DNA of 64,000 nt from Eulemur rufifrons (Eukaryota > Chordata > Mammalia > Primates > Lemuridae), in contig NC_090990.1 in the NCBI RefSeq assembly GCF_041146395.1, forward strand, positions 40,186,001-40,250,000, given 5' to 3'. The notes beneath the pieces were generated by a model, which worked only from the letters and a program-made list of their open reading frames with translations, had not been told where the DNA came from and did no database searches. Position numbers and translations under genes: made by a program. Below, in pieces: positions 48,940-59,649 of the stretch (its first letter is position 1; the number at the start of each line of letters is the position of its first letter).

Positions 48940-51511
48940 CTGCAAGTTGAAAAATAAAATAAGATCAAGTTACTAATCATGACTTGTGCACACAACGGCA
49001 AGTGCACAATGCATGGTGCTAACACTACCAGGTCTCCCAAAGGCTCAATCCCACCTTACCAGCTTTTATTGGGCAACCTCAGCCTAAAACGGATTCAACC
49101 TCTCCTGCCAAGCCAGCGATTTGTAACAACAGTAAACTTCTCATCTCCAAGCACCTACTATGTGCTGATGCCTCAAACCCATATTGCCCATGTCTACCAT
49201 ATACCACAATGGAGGCAATTTTCTCTCTACTTTACACATGTGGCAACTGAAGCTCAGAGATTACTACAACCCACTCATGGATGCCCCGGTAGGACAGGTA
49301 GGAATTTGGATAAGAATTCATGCCTGTCTCATCTGCATTCCTTTTACCACCCAGAACCAAAATGGCTGCATATCATAAAAAGGTTCAAGCGTCAGAGTCA
49401 AAACACAGCTATGATTCATATTTGCAGCAATCTGGGTGACTCTGGCAATAAAGAAAACCTCACAGGTTCTTAATTCCAGAGCCCACATCCCTGCCCTTCC
49501 CACCTCACCCCCAACTCCTACCCAAGCCCTCCCCCAAGGAATTCTTATGCAAGAACCACTCCTCTCTCCCACCCACCAAAAAATACAAATCAATGAGCCA
49601 AAGGAGAATTTACGGGACAATCGAGCATCTTGTCCTTTCACATTGAAACAGAGGGCCCTCTTCAGAGAAGCACCTATTAGGGAAAGGGAGTAGGCCTAGA
49701 AATATCTGTCTCACCCCCCACCATGATTTTGTATGGTCACTCCAACACTTTGTATTAAACGAGAACAGACATGTACGTCTTTTGTCAACCAGTATCGCCT
49801 CAAACACACACAGAAAAGTCACTGGTATTAACAAGAGGCCTTAGAAACTCTCCACATCAGGAGCCCAAGGTCCAGGGATGGAACCAATTTGAAGGGTAAA
49901 GTGAGCATCAGAACCAAGGTCCAACTCCCAGTCCAGAGTTCCTGTCCCTGTCACAGACAGACAGCTCTGCCAGTGGTCAGACAACCATCTCACTCAAGGT
50001 GTGTGAATAATGCAGCCCGCCCTCGTGGGATCAGTTCCACTGCTTCCTCCCACTCCAGGAAGCCGTGGTCATTTGCTCAGTGTCCAGTTGCAGGAGGTAA
50101 CTTCCAACAAACAGGACCACAGGCACAACTACTCCACGTCACCACCGCCTGAGCTCAGCACAACAGACTCTACATGCCTGGGGCTGAGACGAGGATGGAG
50201 ACATTTCAGGGGATTCTGGATATGACAGGAAAATCAGGAATTTCTACTAGCTGCAGAGGGGGGCTAGAGAACATTCCTTTCTGCCTTCTGGAGCTGCACA
50301 CATTTGATTAACTACACACATTAAAGTTTTTAAGACTACAAATTCCCCAGCCCTTTCTAAGTAACTTTCTCTCCTAAACCTAAATTCGTACAAGATCCGA
50401 GATGATGAGACCTGCCAACCCCATCCACAGCCTCCCTCTAAAAACAACTACAGAAAGCCTATCACCCACTCCTACAGGTGGAATCCTTAGGCCACACAAA
50501 TGTCTCCAACACCGGCAGTTTGGAGGTTAGCAGAAGTAATTAAAAACTCATTTTCTCTGCACAAGTTAGAACAGACACTTCATCCTCCTGCTGTTCAAAG
50601 AGACTTGAAACAGTAACCTGAGCTGGCAGTCAGGTAAATGTGCTAAGATCCCAACGACAGGACACTACGTTTTCCTGAACTCCACCAAAATATCAAAAGC
50701 CGCTCTGCTTTCTTTTCCCTTTCAGAAGGATGTCAAAGACTCCAGCAATCGGTGCCACAAAACACCCAGGTCACACACTCATGGCAACTGGCTCCCACTG
50801 ACTCTAGGCCTCCCTTCCTGCCTACCCCAAACTCAACACAGACCAGCCCTGTGGCGGCCCCATATCCACAGAGACAGCCCCTCACTACAGGCTACAAGCA
50901 CTCTGTGAGGTAGACTCTGACCAGTTAAGGTTCTTGGTAAAATAAAGCTTTGTGGTTTTGGGGATGCTTGGGGGGGAGGGGTAGCTCTGTAGAAAAGGAA
51001 GGTCCAGTCAGTCTGAATCAGTGTCTTTAAAGGAAGTGGCAGCCCTTTCTTGCTTTTTCTCAGGGTGCCTGGAAAAGGCCCCAGTAGACGTCCTCTCTTA
51101 AGATTTTTAGCTCATAGAAGAAAACGGAAGGGACAGGCCAGTTGTAAAATAGACCTGGTATCCCTTCCACTCAGCCCCGCCCCCACTCCTCTAATTAAAG
51201 CAGCATGCAGAATTGACAAAAATCCTGCAAGGATTTCTCAAGCCCCCTGCCTAGTGCTCCAGAGAGAGATGGAAATGCAAGGAGTTCCTAATCCAACACC
51301 ACAGGTTTAGTCATTTTTTTAAAAAAACTTTTGGGCACATCCTCCTCTGCCCTTCTCCTCCTCGCCCAGCTGAGCCCGAGCGCCCAGAGGTGCCCTGCTC
51401 TGCAGGGCGCTGAGGGCGAAGGGTGGAGGGTCTGCTCCAGGCCTTCTTTGTTCACTTGGACCCAGGGCTCAGAACAAAACAAACACACACAAAACTATCA
51501 CACAAACTTAC
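48940..51511 (-). other. SSBP3: SSBP3 intron 3 (2572 nt)
   Basis: Gtaagt donor and tttcaacttgcag acceptor. It contains one MIR relic near 49135-49270 and otherwise unique sequence, with no additional exon that I can support. Confidence 0.92.
49135..49270 (-). repeat. MIR-like relic in intron 3
   Basis: Aagcacctactatgtgctga followed by ttacacatgtggcaactgaa. Confidence 0.5.
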
Positions 51512-51573
51512 CACCACCACGAGTGCAAAAACCCAGGCGGTTCTCCCAACGTGATGTTTTTTTCCCATCGAAT
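51512..51573 (-). CDS. SSBP3: SSBP3 coding exon 3 (residues 44-64)
   Basis: The minus strand shows a cttttccag acceptor, 20 codons reading [20 protein letters not shown], then TG of a split Cys codon and the donor gtaagt. The 62 nt join in phase 0 to exon 2 and phase 2 to exon 4. This is the most conserved part of the LUFS domain, with the Pro-Pro-Gly-Phe-Leu and Trp-Trp residues intact. A (GGT)3-like run spans the exon end, so the donor could in principle slip by three bases; the phase with exon 4 fixes the boundary given here. Confidence 0.97.
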
Positions 51574-51798
51574 CTGGAAAAGAGAGAGGGAAGGCAGCTT
51601 AGAGGAGCAGAGAAGAGGGGGTGGACTGGGGGCTTCCCAGAGCCAAAAGGCTGTGAAGACCAACTAACAATAAATGCCAAAAGGTGATAAAAATTCAAAA
51701 TGGTGGCCACAGTGGCTGCTCTTGAAAACAAAGGCTCTAAGAATAGTGGGGAGGAAGGGGTGTCAAGAAACTGGATGCTGGGGGGAGTCCCACTCACC
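51574..51798 (-). other. SSBP3: SSBP3 intron 2 (225 nt)
   Basis: Short intron with gtgagt donor and a pyrimidine-rich tctctcttttccag acceptor. No repeat seen. Confidence 0.93.
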
Positions 51799-51871
51799 TC
51801 CGATAAGAAGGTCTGTGCAGATTTCTGTGCTCCTACGTGCAGTAAATATTCGTAGACGTATAAAGCTAACC
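51799..51871 (-). CDS. SSBP3: SSBP3 coding exon 2 (residues 19-43, LisH motif)
   Basis: The minus strand shows a ttccag acceptor, then G (completing Lys19), then 24 codons containing [19 protein letters not shown] and ending TFLSE, then the donor gtgagt. The 73 nt keep the frame between exon 1 (phase 2) and exon 3 (phase 0). The segment is the core of the LisH helix pair (LxxYVxEYLLHxGxxxSAxxFL) inside the LUFS domain, which in this family drives tetramerisation and binding to LDB1. It matches the SSBP2/3/4 family without any change I can recognise, so the family assignment is very firm; the choice of SSBP3 over its paralogs rests on exon 1. Confidence 0.97.
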
Positions 51872-52888
51872 TGGAAAGTGGGCAGAGGGCAGAGAGAGAA
51901 GGCGTCAGATCACACCGGGCGCTCGCTCCTGCACCCTGCCAGCCGACTCTGAGCCCCGTCTGCGCTGTCCCATTGTGGTCCTGACCAGAGGTAAGCAGCT
52001 AGCTCACCCCAAGCTGACTGCCGGTGCTAACAGTTAGGGGGTGGGGACCGGGCAGCGCGTTACCTCAAACCGTGGGGGCTGGAGAGCAGCCCCCAAACTT
52101 GAACTTCCAAGTGGCGTCAGGGCCAAACCAACCTAGGTCTCTCAAACTCGAAAGCCACCAACCCTACAGCCACCCTTCTTTTCACGACCCACTCCTTCTC
52201 GCCACCCTCTACCCAGCTTTGGAGGTCCGGGGAGACTCAGCCCCGGACTCCGGGTACTTGGCGCGCTCTGGAGAGGGCAGCAAAGCGCCACCCTCACCAC
52301 CTCCCCCCAGAAACAACTGTCCCCCAAGCCTAGGGCCAAGCCGGCGCCGCCGTCCATGCCCAGACCGGCGCCCTGGAGGGCGCGGAGCGGCGGCGAGACC
52401 GAGGGCAGGGAAGGGAGAGCGCTCCCGGCCGAACAAAGCCCCCGGCACGCACTCCTCACGCCGCGGGCGGACAAAAGGAGCCTTCGGGGCTACATAAGCC
52501 ACGCGCCCCCTGCCCGCGCCCGGTGGGCAAAGTGCGGCCACCGCGGTGAGCGCCTGGCTGGGGCGAGCGCCCAGGCTCGCTCGGGGGACCTCGCCCACCC
52601 CTCACCGCGGGCCCCCGCGCCCGGCCCGCCCCGAGGCCACCAAGTGCCCCCTCATCGGAGACTCCCCCCGCCGCCCCTTCCCTGATACCCCAACCTCCGC
52701 CGGCTCCCAACAATGGGCTCTCCCACGCCGCCCGCCGCGGCCCCAGGAAGGGGCCAGGCAGGCGGCCCGGGGACCCGGGGCCCGAGGGCGCAACAGCCCC
52801 CCGGCCCCCGCCCGCCCACCTGCCTGCCTCCCACCGCCCGCCCGCAGCCCGGCGGCGGCGCTGCCGCCACTTGCAAAATAGGGCTTAC
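51872..52888 (-). other. SSBP3: SSBP3 intron 1 (1017 nt)
   Basis: Lies between donor gtaagccc and acceptor ttccag. The 5' two thirds are CpG-island sequence; the rest (51872-52200) is ordinary unique DNA. No repeat or further exon is seen. Confidence 0.93.
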
Positions 52889-52944
52889 TTTTCCCGAGCC
52901 TGCCCGTCCGAGGGCACCGCCGAGCCTTTGCCTTTGGCAAACAT
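52889..52944 (-). CDS. SSBP3: SSBP3 coding exon 1 (residues 1-19, start codon)
   Basis: Read on the minus strand, an ATG at 52944-52942 opens MFAKGKGSAVPSDGQARE plus two bases of the next Lys codon, followed at once by the donor gtaagccc. This N-terminus is what I know as SSBP3; SSBP2 differs by starting MYGKGK. The ATG has A at -3, a reasonable Kozak context, and lies inside the CpG island. SSBP3 is a nuclear co-regulator that stabilises LDB1 in LIM-homeodomain/LDB1 complexes; these residues precede and begin the LUFS domain. The 56 nt leave phase 2, matched by the single base that exon 2 contributes. If the frame is read through the donor it meets a stop at the second base triplet, confirming that splicing is needed. 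Identity is from remembered family sequence; the reading frame and splice site are seen directly. Confidence 0.96.
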
Positions 52945-53310
52945 GGTTTGCAGGGAAGAGGGCGCCGAGCCTCACCGCCGCCGCTATCGCTCCGGCTCTC
53001 CCGAGCTGCCCCCTCGCTCCCGGCCCCCTCCCCGGCGCTCGCTCTCTCGCTCGCTCGCGCTCTCCTCGCCGCGCTCCCCTCCCTCCCCCCCAGGCGCTGG
53101 CTCCGCGCTCTTTCCAGCTGTCAAAGCGTCAGCCCCGGCCGCGGCCCCATCGCCCTGGAACTCCTCCCGCGCCGGCTCGGCCTGGGGTGCCGCCGCCGCC
53201 GCCGCCCGCACGGCCGCTCGCTCGCGCGCCCGCTCGGCTCCGCCTGCGCCGCCCTCTGCGCCTCCGGCACCGCTGCCGCCGCCGCCGCCGCCGCTGGTCT
53301 ACTCGGAGCT
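52945..53310 (-). other. SSBP3: Probable SSBP3 5' UTR / transcription start zone
   Basis: GC-rich sequence directly upstream of the SSBP3 ATG on the minus strand, without an AG acceptor plus polypyrimidine tract that would argue for a separate upstream exon. It contains CGG-type repeats (on the minus strand) and GCTC-rich runs. The upper limit is a guess: an inverted CCAAT box lies at about 53384, typically 60-100 bp upstream of a start site. The exact start cannot be read from sequence. Confidence 0.5.
53265..53300 (-). repeat. CCG/CGG trinucleotide tract in probable SSBP3 5' UTR
   Basis: Six to seven uninterrupted gccgcc-type units on the plus strand, hence CGG units in the SSBP3 sense strand, bordered by imperfect units. 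A second short (CCG)n run sits at 53189-53217. Confidence 0.85.
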
Positions 53311-53960
53311 CAACCGAACGTGGCTACCCGGGCGAGGGAGCGAGGCGGGCGTCAACGTCCCGCGATTGATGGCCGCCTGGGCCAATCGGCACGCGCGGGG
53401 GCGGGCCCGGGCCGGCCCGGGAGGGACGCCCTGTCAGCGCCCGGCCCCGGCAGTCCCCGCTGCGGCCGCCTCCGCGGAGCCGCTGCCCTGCTCCTGCGGG
53501 CGAGCTGGGGGTGTCCGGGGGCGCGAGCCTCTCTTTTCTGCAGTTGGGGCGGGGGGTGACGCGAACCGGGCTGGGGGCGCTCTGGTCTCCAGCCCCAGCG
53601 GGGAGGAGGATTTGACCCGCGCTCCCCGCGGCGTGGACCCCCGGGGGTGGGGGGCGCTGCGGCGGCGTCCGAGGGGAGGGGGCGCAGACCCCCAGCGGAC
53701 GCCGCTCGCTCCCTCCCGCCATGTCCCTCTCCCTTATCTGCCCCTCGCCTCCCCCCCACCCCCGCTGCGGCCCGCGCCCGCCCAGCCCTTATCTCGCCCT
53801 CCCCCTCGGCTGTCCTCCCCCTGGGCTCCGACCCGGACCCACTCCCCAGACTCCAGCCCGGCCCCCCGCCCGCCCCGCCCCCGGTCTTCCCTCTCGCCCA
53901 GTCTGGCTTCCGAGCGCCGGGCCCGGGGCTCGACGCTGAGAGCTGGGCGGCTCGAGCCGG

Positions 53961-56049
53961 CGCCGAGGCGCGCGGCTGCTCCTTTACTAGATCATTAAAA
54001 TACTTTGGAAAACCCCAAAGTGGAGCCGCGCGAAAATGGCCCTTGGCGTGCCTTGGGGAGTCGAGGGGAGGGGACGGGGGACTTGGGCTTAGAGGAGGGA
54101 GAGTGATTTCTCCCAAATTTCCAAGGTTTGCCAGCCCTGGCAAGTTAGCCCCTTGGCTTCCCTAAGGGAAGGGGTGCCGTCCCGGGGTGGGGGGGTGTCA
54201 CCTGCGCGCCCTGCGACGCGGAATGCGCGCCACAGAATTGTGCAAACTTCAAATAAATGGAGCTAAATTGGGGAGTGGGAGACGAGAATCAGGCGTGGGG
54301 GGAGGGGAAGCTTCCATTGTCAGTGACCCAGGTGTACAATGGGAAATTGAGGGGGGGGCTGGCAGAGTGACCCAGCTACTTGCTGCTGATTCCTTTCTGC
54401 CCACGCTGAGAACCCAGAAGACACACTGTGTGCCCCTAATAAAAGACTCTTAAGACCAGAAACCGGCGAAATAAGGGAAGGCTCCCCCATTTTCAGACTG
54501 TTTTTAGAGTGCGGTTCTCTTTAAATGTGATAAAACACTGTCGGCACTGTCTCTTTAAAAGAGTCAAGCAGAAAAAGCTGTGTAAGCGCTGATTGGCTGC
54601 CTGTTTGGATACATCTTTAGGGGAGCCTTGAAACTGTTAGCCTAGGTTGATTTTTTTTTTTTTTTTTTAACTGCGCTGTTCCAATAAACAAGTAACGCCC
54701 CTCCCCCTAACATGCCTCTCACCAAACAATTAAAGGATAGGTCAGTGTCCTGGGGAAAACACGTTTCAACTAGGAAAACTCAGAACTAGGTTTCAACAAA
54801 ATAAACAATAATTCCCTACCATTAAAGTTTGCTTATTTTGATGTGTAGAAGAGAGAAAAGGGGCTTTTAAAAGAAATGCCCCGCAGCAAACGGATCTGCA
54901 TTGGTTCAGGAAGGAGACTCTGGGTGCATTTTTGGAATAATATTCTACTCAGTGTAACAGCCTTTCTAAATTAGAATACAGCCAGGCCTGCGGACACCTC
55001 TAGACTGACTCTGCTCTCTGCTGAGACCCAGAGCTTACAGGAGAAAGGAGCAGAAAAAGGGAAGGCTGAAGCCTAGTTCATGGGCGCCTGTTTGTTAGCC
55101 CCTACTTTAAAGGTTGTTTTGTGAATGAGGGAAGCATGAAGGTTGGAAGGAAGTTGAAATACAACGATAGGGGAAAGAAGGAAATAATTACAGTTATTTT
55201 TTCCCCTGGGCAGTTAATTTAATAGGGCTAACTTAAGGTACCTTAGAGCCCACACTAATTAAATTGGCCTGCTCATACCCTTCCCCTGGACTTCCTTCTG
55301 TTTTTGATGGGCCAGGAATGGCCAGGTATGGCTTGTCAACAGACTGACTCACAAGAAGCGTGACTCATCTTGTGTCCGTAAGGCCCACAAATGGTGAGTA
55401 TCGGTTAGGTCCCGGCTGAAGGAAAACACTGCCCTTCTCCAGCCCTACTCCATCCGCAGTCTGTACCAGGTTGCCGTGCCCTGTCAACGTCAGGGCTGCA
55501 GCACAAGCATATTTATTTGCATATCACTTTCCTCATCCTTCAAATGGCAAAGGGGGTTAGAAGATCTTTAATATTTCTTCATTGTCTGCTGTTCTGTGAT
55601 TCTTAAGATTGCCCTTCTATATTTTTCTCTCCCCAGCCACACCCTGGAAAAAGGACTGGTACCTCCTTTCTGACATGTGTGGCAAGGAGAGAAGATAGTG
55701 TTTGGAGACCCTAGGCCAGGCACTCTGTCCCTGGGGTCTGCCCTTGGCTGGGGCTTGACACAGAATGAAGCTTCACGTGGGTTGGTAGGCTGGTGATGGA
55801 GCTAAAAGAGAGGGTGGGAAGGCCCAGGCAGAGAGAGCACGGAGGGTTTCTTACCCACCCCTTCGTTCCCCACTGCTGGCAAGAAGGGTGCTCACTGGTT
55901 CCCTGGAAGCAGGACCACTCAGCAGCCCCAACTAGTTGTGCAGCTGCTGGCACAGTCATCCCAAATGTGGTGGGATCAGAAGCAAGTCTGAACACCCAAG
56001 AACAGCACTCGAGGCCCCAGCCTACTTTTCCCCACTGATCCTCCAGTCC
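53961..56049. other. SSBP3 upstream region, unique sequence
   Basis: Repeat-poor DNA immediately upstream of the CpG island, with a 19-T run at 54651-54669. AT-rich segments at 54.45-54.85 kb and a paired AP-1 site at 55345-55367 are plausible proximal regulatory DNA. No exon supported. Confidence 0.55.
55345..55367. promoter_or_regulatory. Paired AP-1 motifs
   Basis: TGACTCA at 55345-55351 and again at 55361-55367, same orientation, 16 bp start to start. The second lies between cacaaga and tcttgtg, an inverted repeat. Confidence 0.45.
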
Positions 56050-56395
56050 CCACCTCCCCTGGGCCATGTCTTTGGGCCTGATGTCTCTCTGCCTGGGATG
56101 CCTCCTGCCCCCACTTCCTTCCTCAACAATTTTTTAAAGCTAACATCCCCTCCAATACCATCTCCCCCCATGAAAGTCTCCTGCTTTCTATTCCTGCGGC
56201 AAAACCCATCCTTCTGCCCCTCTGCTTTTGTCTCTTTGCTTGAACCTCCATAGTAGCTCTCTACTCCTTCTACCCATTGTTGTATCTCGTTGTTTACTGT
56301 CTGTCTCCCCCCACCAGACTGGGAGGGCAGGATCTAAGTCTGAGTCATCTGTGTGTCTCCAGCACACAGCACAGGTTCAAAATCTGTGTGTATAT
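56050..56395 (-). repeat. L2-like LINE relic
   Basis: Antisense L2 3' pattern: ctctctgcctgggatgcctc ... agactgggagggcaggatct. Confidence 0.6.
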
Positions 56396-56638
56396 TAACA
56401 CTCACCGTAGACACCAGGAGCTACAGGAGACCTAGAGAGGAAAAAAAATCACCCCATCCCCAAAGCTCCAGGGGCCCAGTGGGGAAATAAGAAATGGACA
56501 GCACCAACAATAGGATTAAGATAAGGCCACTCCCTCAGCTTGGCTCCACCCACCTAAGCTACAGCCACCTGGAACTACTGTACTTTCAGTTCCCAGAATG
56601 ACCATGCCATTTCACACATCCACACTAGACTCATGTTC

Positions 56639-56729
56639 TGTCTCTCTCTCCCCCCCCTTTTTCCCCCTTTCCCTCTCTTTCTCTTCCCTCTCTCCTGTCC
56701 TTCCTTTCTTTTTTTTCCTTCTTTCTTTT
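56639..56729 (+). repeat. Pyrimidine (CT-rich) tract
   Basis: About 90 bp of almost pure C/T. Confidence 0.9.
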
Positions 56730-56830
56730 AGGACTTGTTTATTGGACACTTACTGTGTACCAACCACTGTTCTAGGCACTGGGTAATAAACCAGACAAAA
56801 ATCTTCACCCCGTGGAGCTCACACTATTGT
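56730..56830 (+). repeat. L2-like LINE relic
   Basis: Cacttactgtgtaccaacca, ctgttctaggcactgggtaa, ccccgtggagctcacac. Confidence 0.7.
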
Positions 56831-57100
56831 GAAATTCCCTGGCCAGGGCCTCTTCCTGTGATAGACTTCTATTAACACTTCTAAAATCCAGCCTGGGCAG
56901 GTAGCACCTCCTCCAGAGAGCCTCCCCAAGGTCCCTCTCTGAGCTCCCAGTCTGGGTCAGGTGTGCCTTCCTCTGACCATGACTGATTGCCCTTGGCCAC
57001 ACTGCATGAGTGTGGTTCAGGTGTGCATTGCCTCTTTGGGAACATAACTCCTCGGGGTCAGGGAATGATTGTCAGTCCCCTGGGGACCTCTGGGGCCCAG
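56831..57100 (-). repeat. L2-like LINE relic
   Basis: Antisense L2-like: cagagagcctccccaaggtc ... ctcctcggggtcagggaatg. Confidence 0.4.
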
Positions 57101-57679
57101 CAACAATGGTAAGAGTAACAGAAGGACAAATGAAGAACTGAGTGACCAGATGTGGAGGGAGAGGCAGGTGTCGTGGGAGTGGGAAAGAAGGAGAGGTGAG
57201 TTCCAAGCTTCGGCTAGAATGGCCACTCCTTCCTTCCTCTCTCAGCTTCCAGAAACTGGGGCAGCAGAAATCCTGGGCTCTGGGACCAGGTTGGTGGGGT
57301 CCAGGCCTCCAGAAGGTGGTAGTTGAAGGCAAGGGGCTTCAGGCCCATGCGCTCCTCCCAGAGATTGTGTTTGCCAAAGATGCCAGAGACCTTGTTTCCT
57401 CTCCCTGGTTGGAAGCTCTATTTCAGTGTTCCTCACAGCTGCTAGGAGGATGGGGGCTCCCTTAGGGGCCGTTAGGATGGAAGCAGAGCATCCAGCCCAT
57501 CCCCCACCTGCACCCAGCATGCTCAGTCCTGGAATTGCACAGAGACGCCTCTGATCAAAACCTCAGGCTGCTCCCCAAGGCAGGCTTGGGCCCAGGCTGC
57601 TCAGCCCTGGTTTAGCAGAAGTTTCCCCAAGGGATCAGGGGCCTCCACAGAAGGAATGCAAACTCCAGCACCCAAAGGC
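57101..57679. other. Intergenic sequence
   Basis: Nothing recognised. Confidence 0.5.
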
Positions 57680-57790
57680 CCAGCTGGCTTCAAGGCCTGG
57701 CTTCACTGCCTCACTGGCAGACTTTGGGCAAGTGATGTCCCCTCTCTGAGCCTCAGTGTCCTGTCTGTGCAAAGAGGATGGCAAAGCCCA
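57680..57790 (+). repeat. MIR SINE relic
   Basis: Cagactttgggcaagtgatg, ctctctgagcctcagtgtcc. Confidence 0.6.
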
Positions 57791-58023
57791 TGCCAAAGGC
57801 AGGCTGAAAAGACAAAGTGAGAGTCACCCACTAGGCTATTGGTCAGTGTAGCCACTTTGGAAGGTTGTTTGGGAATCAAGGGAGGTAGTATTGGGGGAAC
57901 TGTTTGAATTTTGAAAGTTGTAAAAGATTACTACTCCTGGTGTTATTAACATATGGAGCCAGCAAACAGAGAGGTGCTAAAGAAGAAGGAAATGGATTTA
58001 AGTTTAAAATCAAATCTGTTTTG

Positions 58024-58360
58024 GCCAGGGGAGATGGCTCACACCTGTATTCCTAGCACTCTGGGAGGCCGAGGCGGGAGGATTGTTTGAGCTCCGGAGT
58101 TCGAGACCAGCCTGAGCAAGAGCAAGACCCCGTCTCTACTAAAAATAGAAAGAAATTATATGGACAGCTAAAAATATATATAGAAAAAATGAGCTGGGCA
58201 TGGTGGCGCATGCCTGTAGTCTCAGCTACTCCGGAGGCCGAGGCAGGAGGATCACTTGAGCCCAGGAGTTTGAGGTGGCTGTGAGCTAGGCTGATGCCAT
58301 GGCACTCACTCTAGCCAGGGCAACAGAGTGAGACTCAGTCTCAAAAAAAAAAAAATAAAA
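58024..58360 (+). mobile_element. Lemur-type Alu SINE
   Basis: Full-length with lineage linker and A-rich tail. Target-site duplication aaaatcaaatctgttttg at 58006-58023 and, with one mismatch, 58361-58378. Confidence 0.95.
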
Positions 58361-58599
58361 AAAATCAAATGTGTTTTGAAATGTCTTCTGATAGATACAT
58401 ACTTGTACTGAGCCACCTTTCATAGCAAAACAAGTTTTAAGCAATACACAGAATGGGTTTAGATCGACCTAGAAAGCACCTACTATGAGCTTGGCCCTGA
58501 GCCAGGGACGCTGGGAGGTACAAGAAAGCCCAAGGCAAGGCCCTATTCCAGTAGCCTGGAGAGGAAACTGCCGCTCCCTCCTCCTCCGCTCCGGAGTGT

Positions 58600-59000
58600 C
58601 TTAGCCTTTGAGTTCACTCACATCCCACCCTCCGTGAAGCCTTCTCTAGAGTCTCAGTACTGGCCTACAGTTCCCCCTTTCATTCCCTTAGTGGCTGTGG
58701 TCTTTGCAGGGCAAGTCCTCTACCCTGTTTGGACCAGCACAGCTTTAGTTTCAATCACCTGCCATACCTTTGCTCTCCCTGTTCCCCCTGCCTGGAACAC
58801 TTTTCTCCCAGATAAAGGCTTCACTCCCTCCTGGCTTCCTGCAGGTCAACATCACCAGAGCCCCTCTCTTAGTAACCTCCATAGTATGGCACCTGACCCC
58901 ATCCTGTTCTGTTTTTCTCCATAGCAACCATTACCACCTTATATGTTTATTAATTTTTCTTACCTATTTCCCTCAAAACTGAAGCACTCTGGTTTTATCC
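58600..59000 (-). repeat. L2-like LINE relic
   Basis: Antisense L2: cctccgtgaagccttctcta, gttccccctgcctggaacac, ttttctcccagataaaggct. Confidence 0.65.
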
Positions 59001-59059
59001 CCACTTTTAGAACAGGTGCTCAGTACAGAAATGATTACACATGAAATAAAATAATTCAT

Positions 59060-59640
59060 TAAATAAGGGCTTCCTGAACATCTGGTATGGATGGGCTGGG
59101 CATCATGGTAGGTGCAATGGTGAACAAGACAGTCATGGTCTCCTTCCATGTGGAGTTTACAGCCCAGCAGGAAAGACAAGGGTTAATTCAATAGGCACAC
59201 AAATAAATATGTCATTGCAAGCTGTGCCAAGTGCTAGGAACAATCGGTAGAGGATGCTGTAAGAGCAAATAATAGCAGAGCAAATAATAGCAGGGCAGAT
59301 GTAGTAGGGGAGGGGTGGTGGTCAGGGAGGGCTTCTCTGAGGAGGTGACATTTGAGCTCTAAGGAAGTGTGGGAGTTAACCTTGCAAAGGGGAGGAGGAA
59401 TGTTCTAGGCAGGGAAGGAAGTCTGTGCAGCAGGGAGGAGCCCTGCCAGGTGAGGTTATTGATAGCTGGTCCTTGTGGCAGAAGCAGAATCCCCAGTAGT
59501 TTCTGCAGGTGTCCCTTGCCCTGGTGTCAAAGAAACTCCAGGGCAGAACACAAGAGCTCCTTGGCATAGCTGAGAGAAGATGCTGTCAGGTAACACTGAA
59601 GGAAGTGGGTTACTGCTGCAATGTCTAGAGCGAAACCTGA
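59060..59640 (+). repeat. L2 LINE relic
   Basis: Long sense L2 3' region: tggtgaacaagacagtcatg, gtcagggagggcttctctga, ggaggtgacatttgagctct. A 15-bp unit (agagcaaataatagc) is locally duplicated at 59262-59291. Confidence 0.75.
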
Positions 59641-59649
59641 GCTGACCAT

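Larger units (their letters stand above)
52230..53960. promoter_or_regulatory. SSBP3: SSBP3 promoter CpG island
   Basis: About 1.7 kb of very high GC and dense CpG, with many GC-box cores (gggcgg/ccgccc), flanking both sides of the SSBP3 start codon and extending into intron 1. A CCAAT motif occurs at about 53384. No convincing TATA box is seen at the expected place, which fits a housekeeping-type dispersed CpG-island promoter. Long open frames run through it on both strands (up to 375 codons), but they are Arg/Pro/Ala-rich products of GC bias and are not called as genes. A bidirectional transcript toward higher coordinates is possible but not shown. Confidence 0.9.

Noticed and set aside
48603..49040. 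145-codon minus-strand frame as a stand-alone gene
   Set aside because: Only its middle (48855-48939) is coding, as SSBP3 exon 4; the flanks are intron read through the splice sites.
52871..53998. 375-codon plus-strand open frame across the CpG island, with other long frames on both strands
   Set aside because: Arg/Pro/Ala-rich composition caused by GC bias; open on several frames at once; no domain; overlaps the SSBP3 promoter and exon 1.
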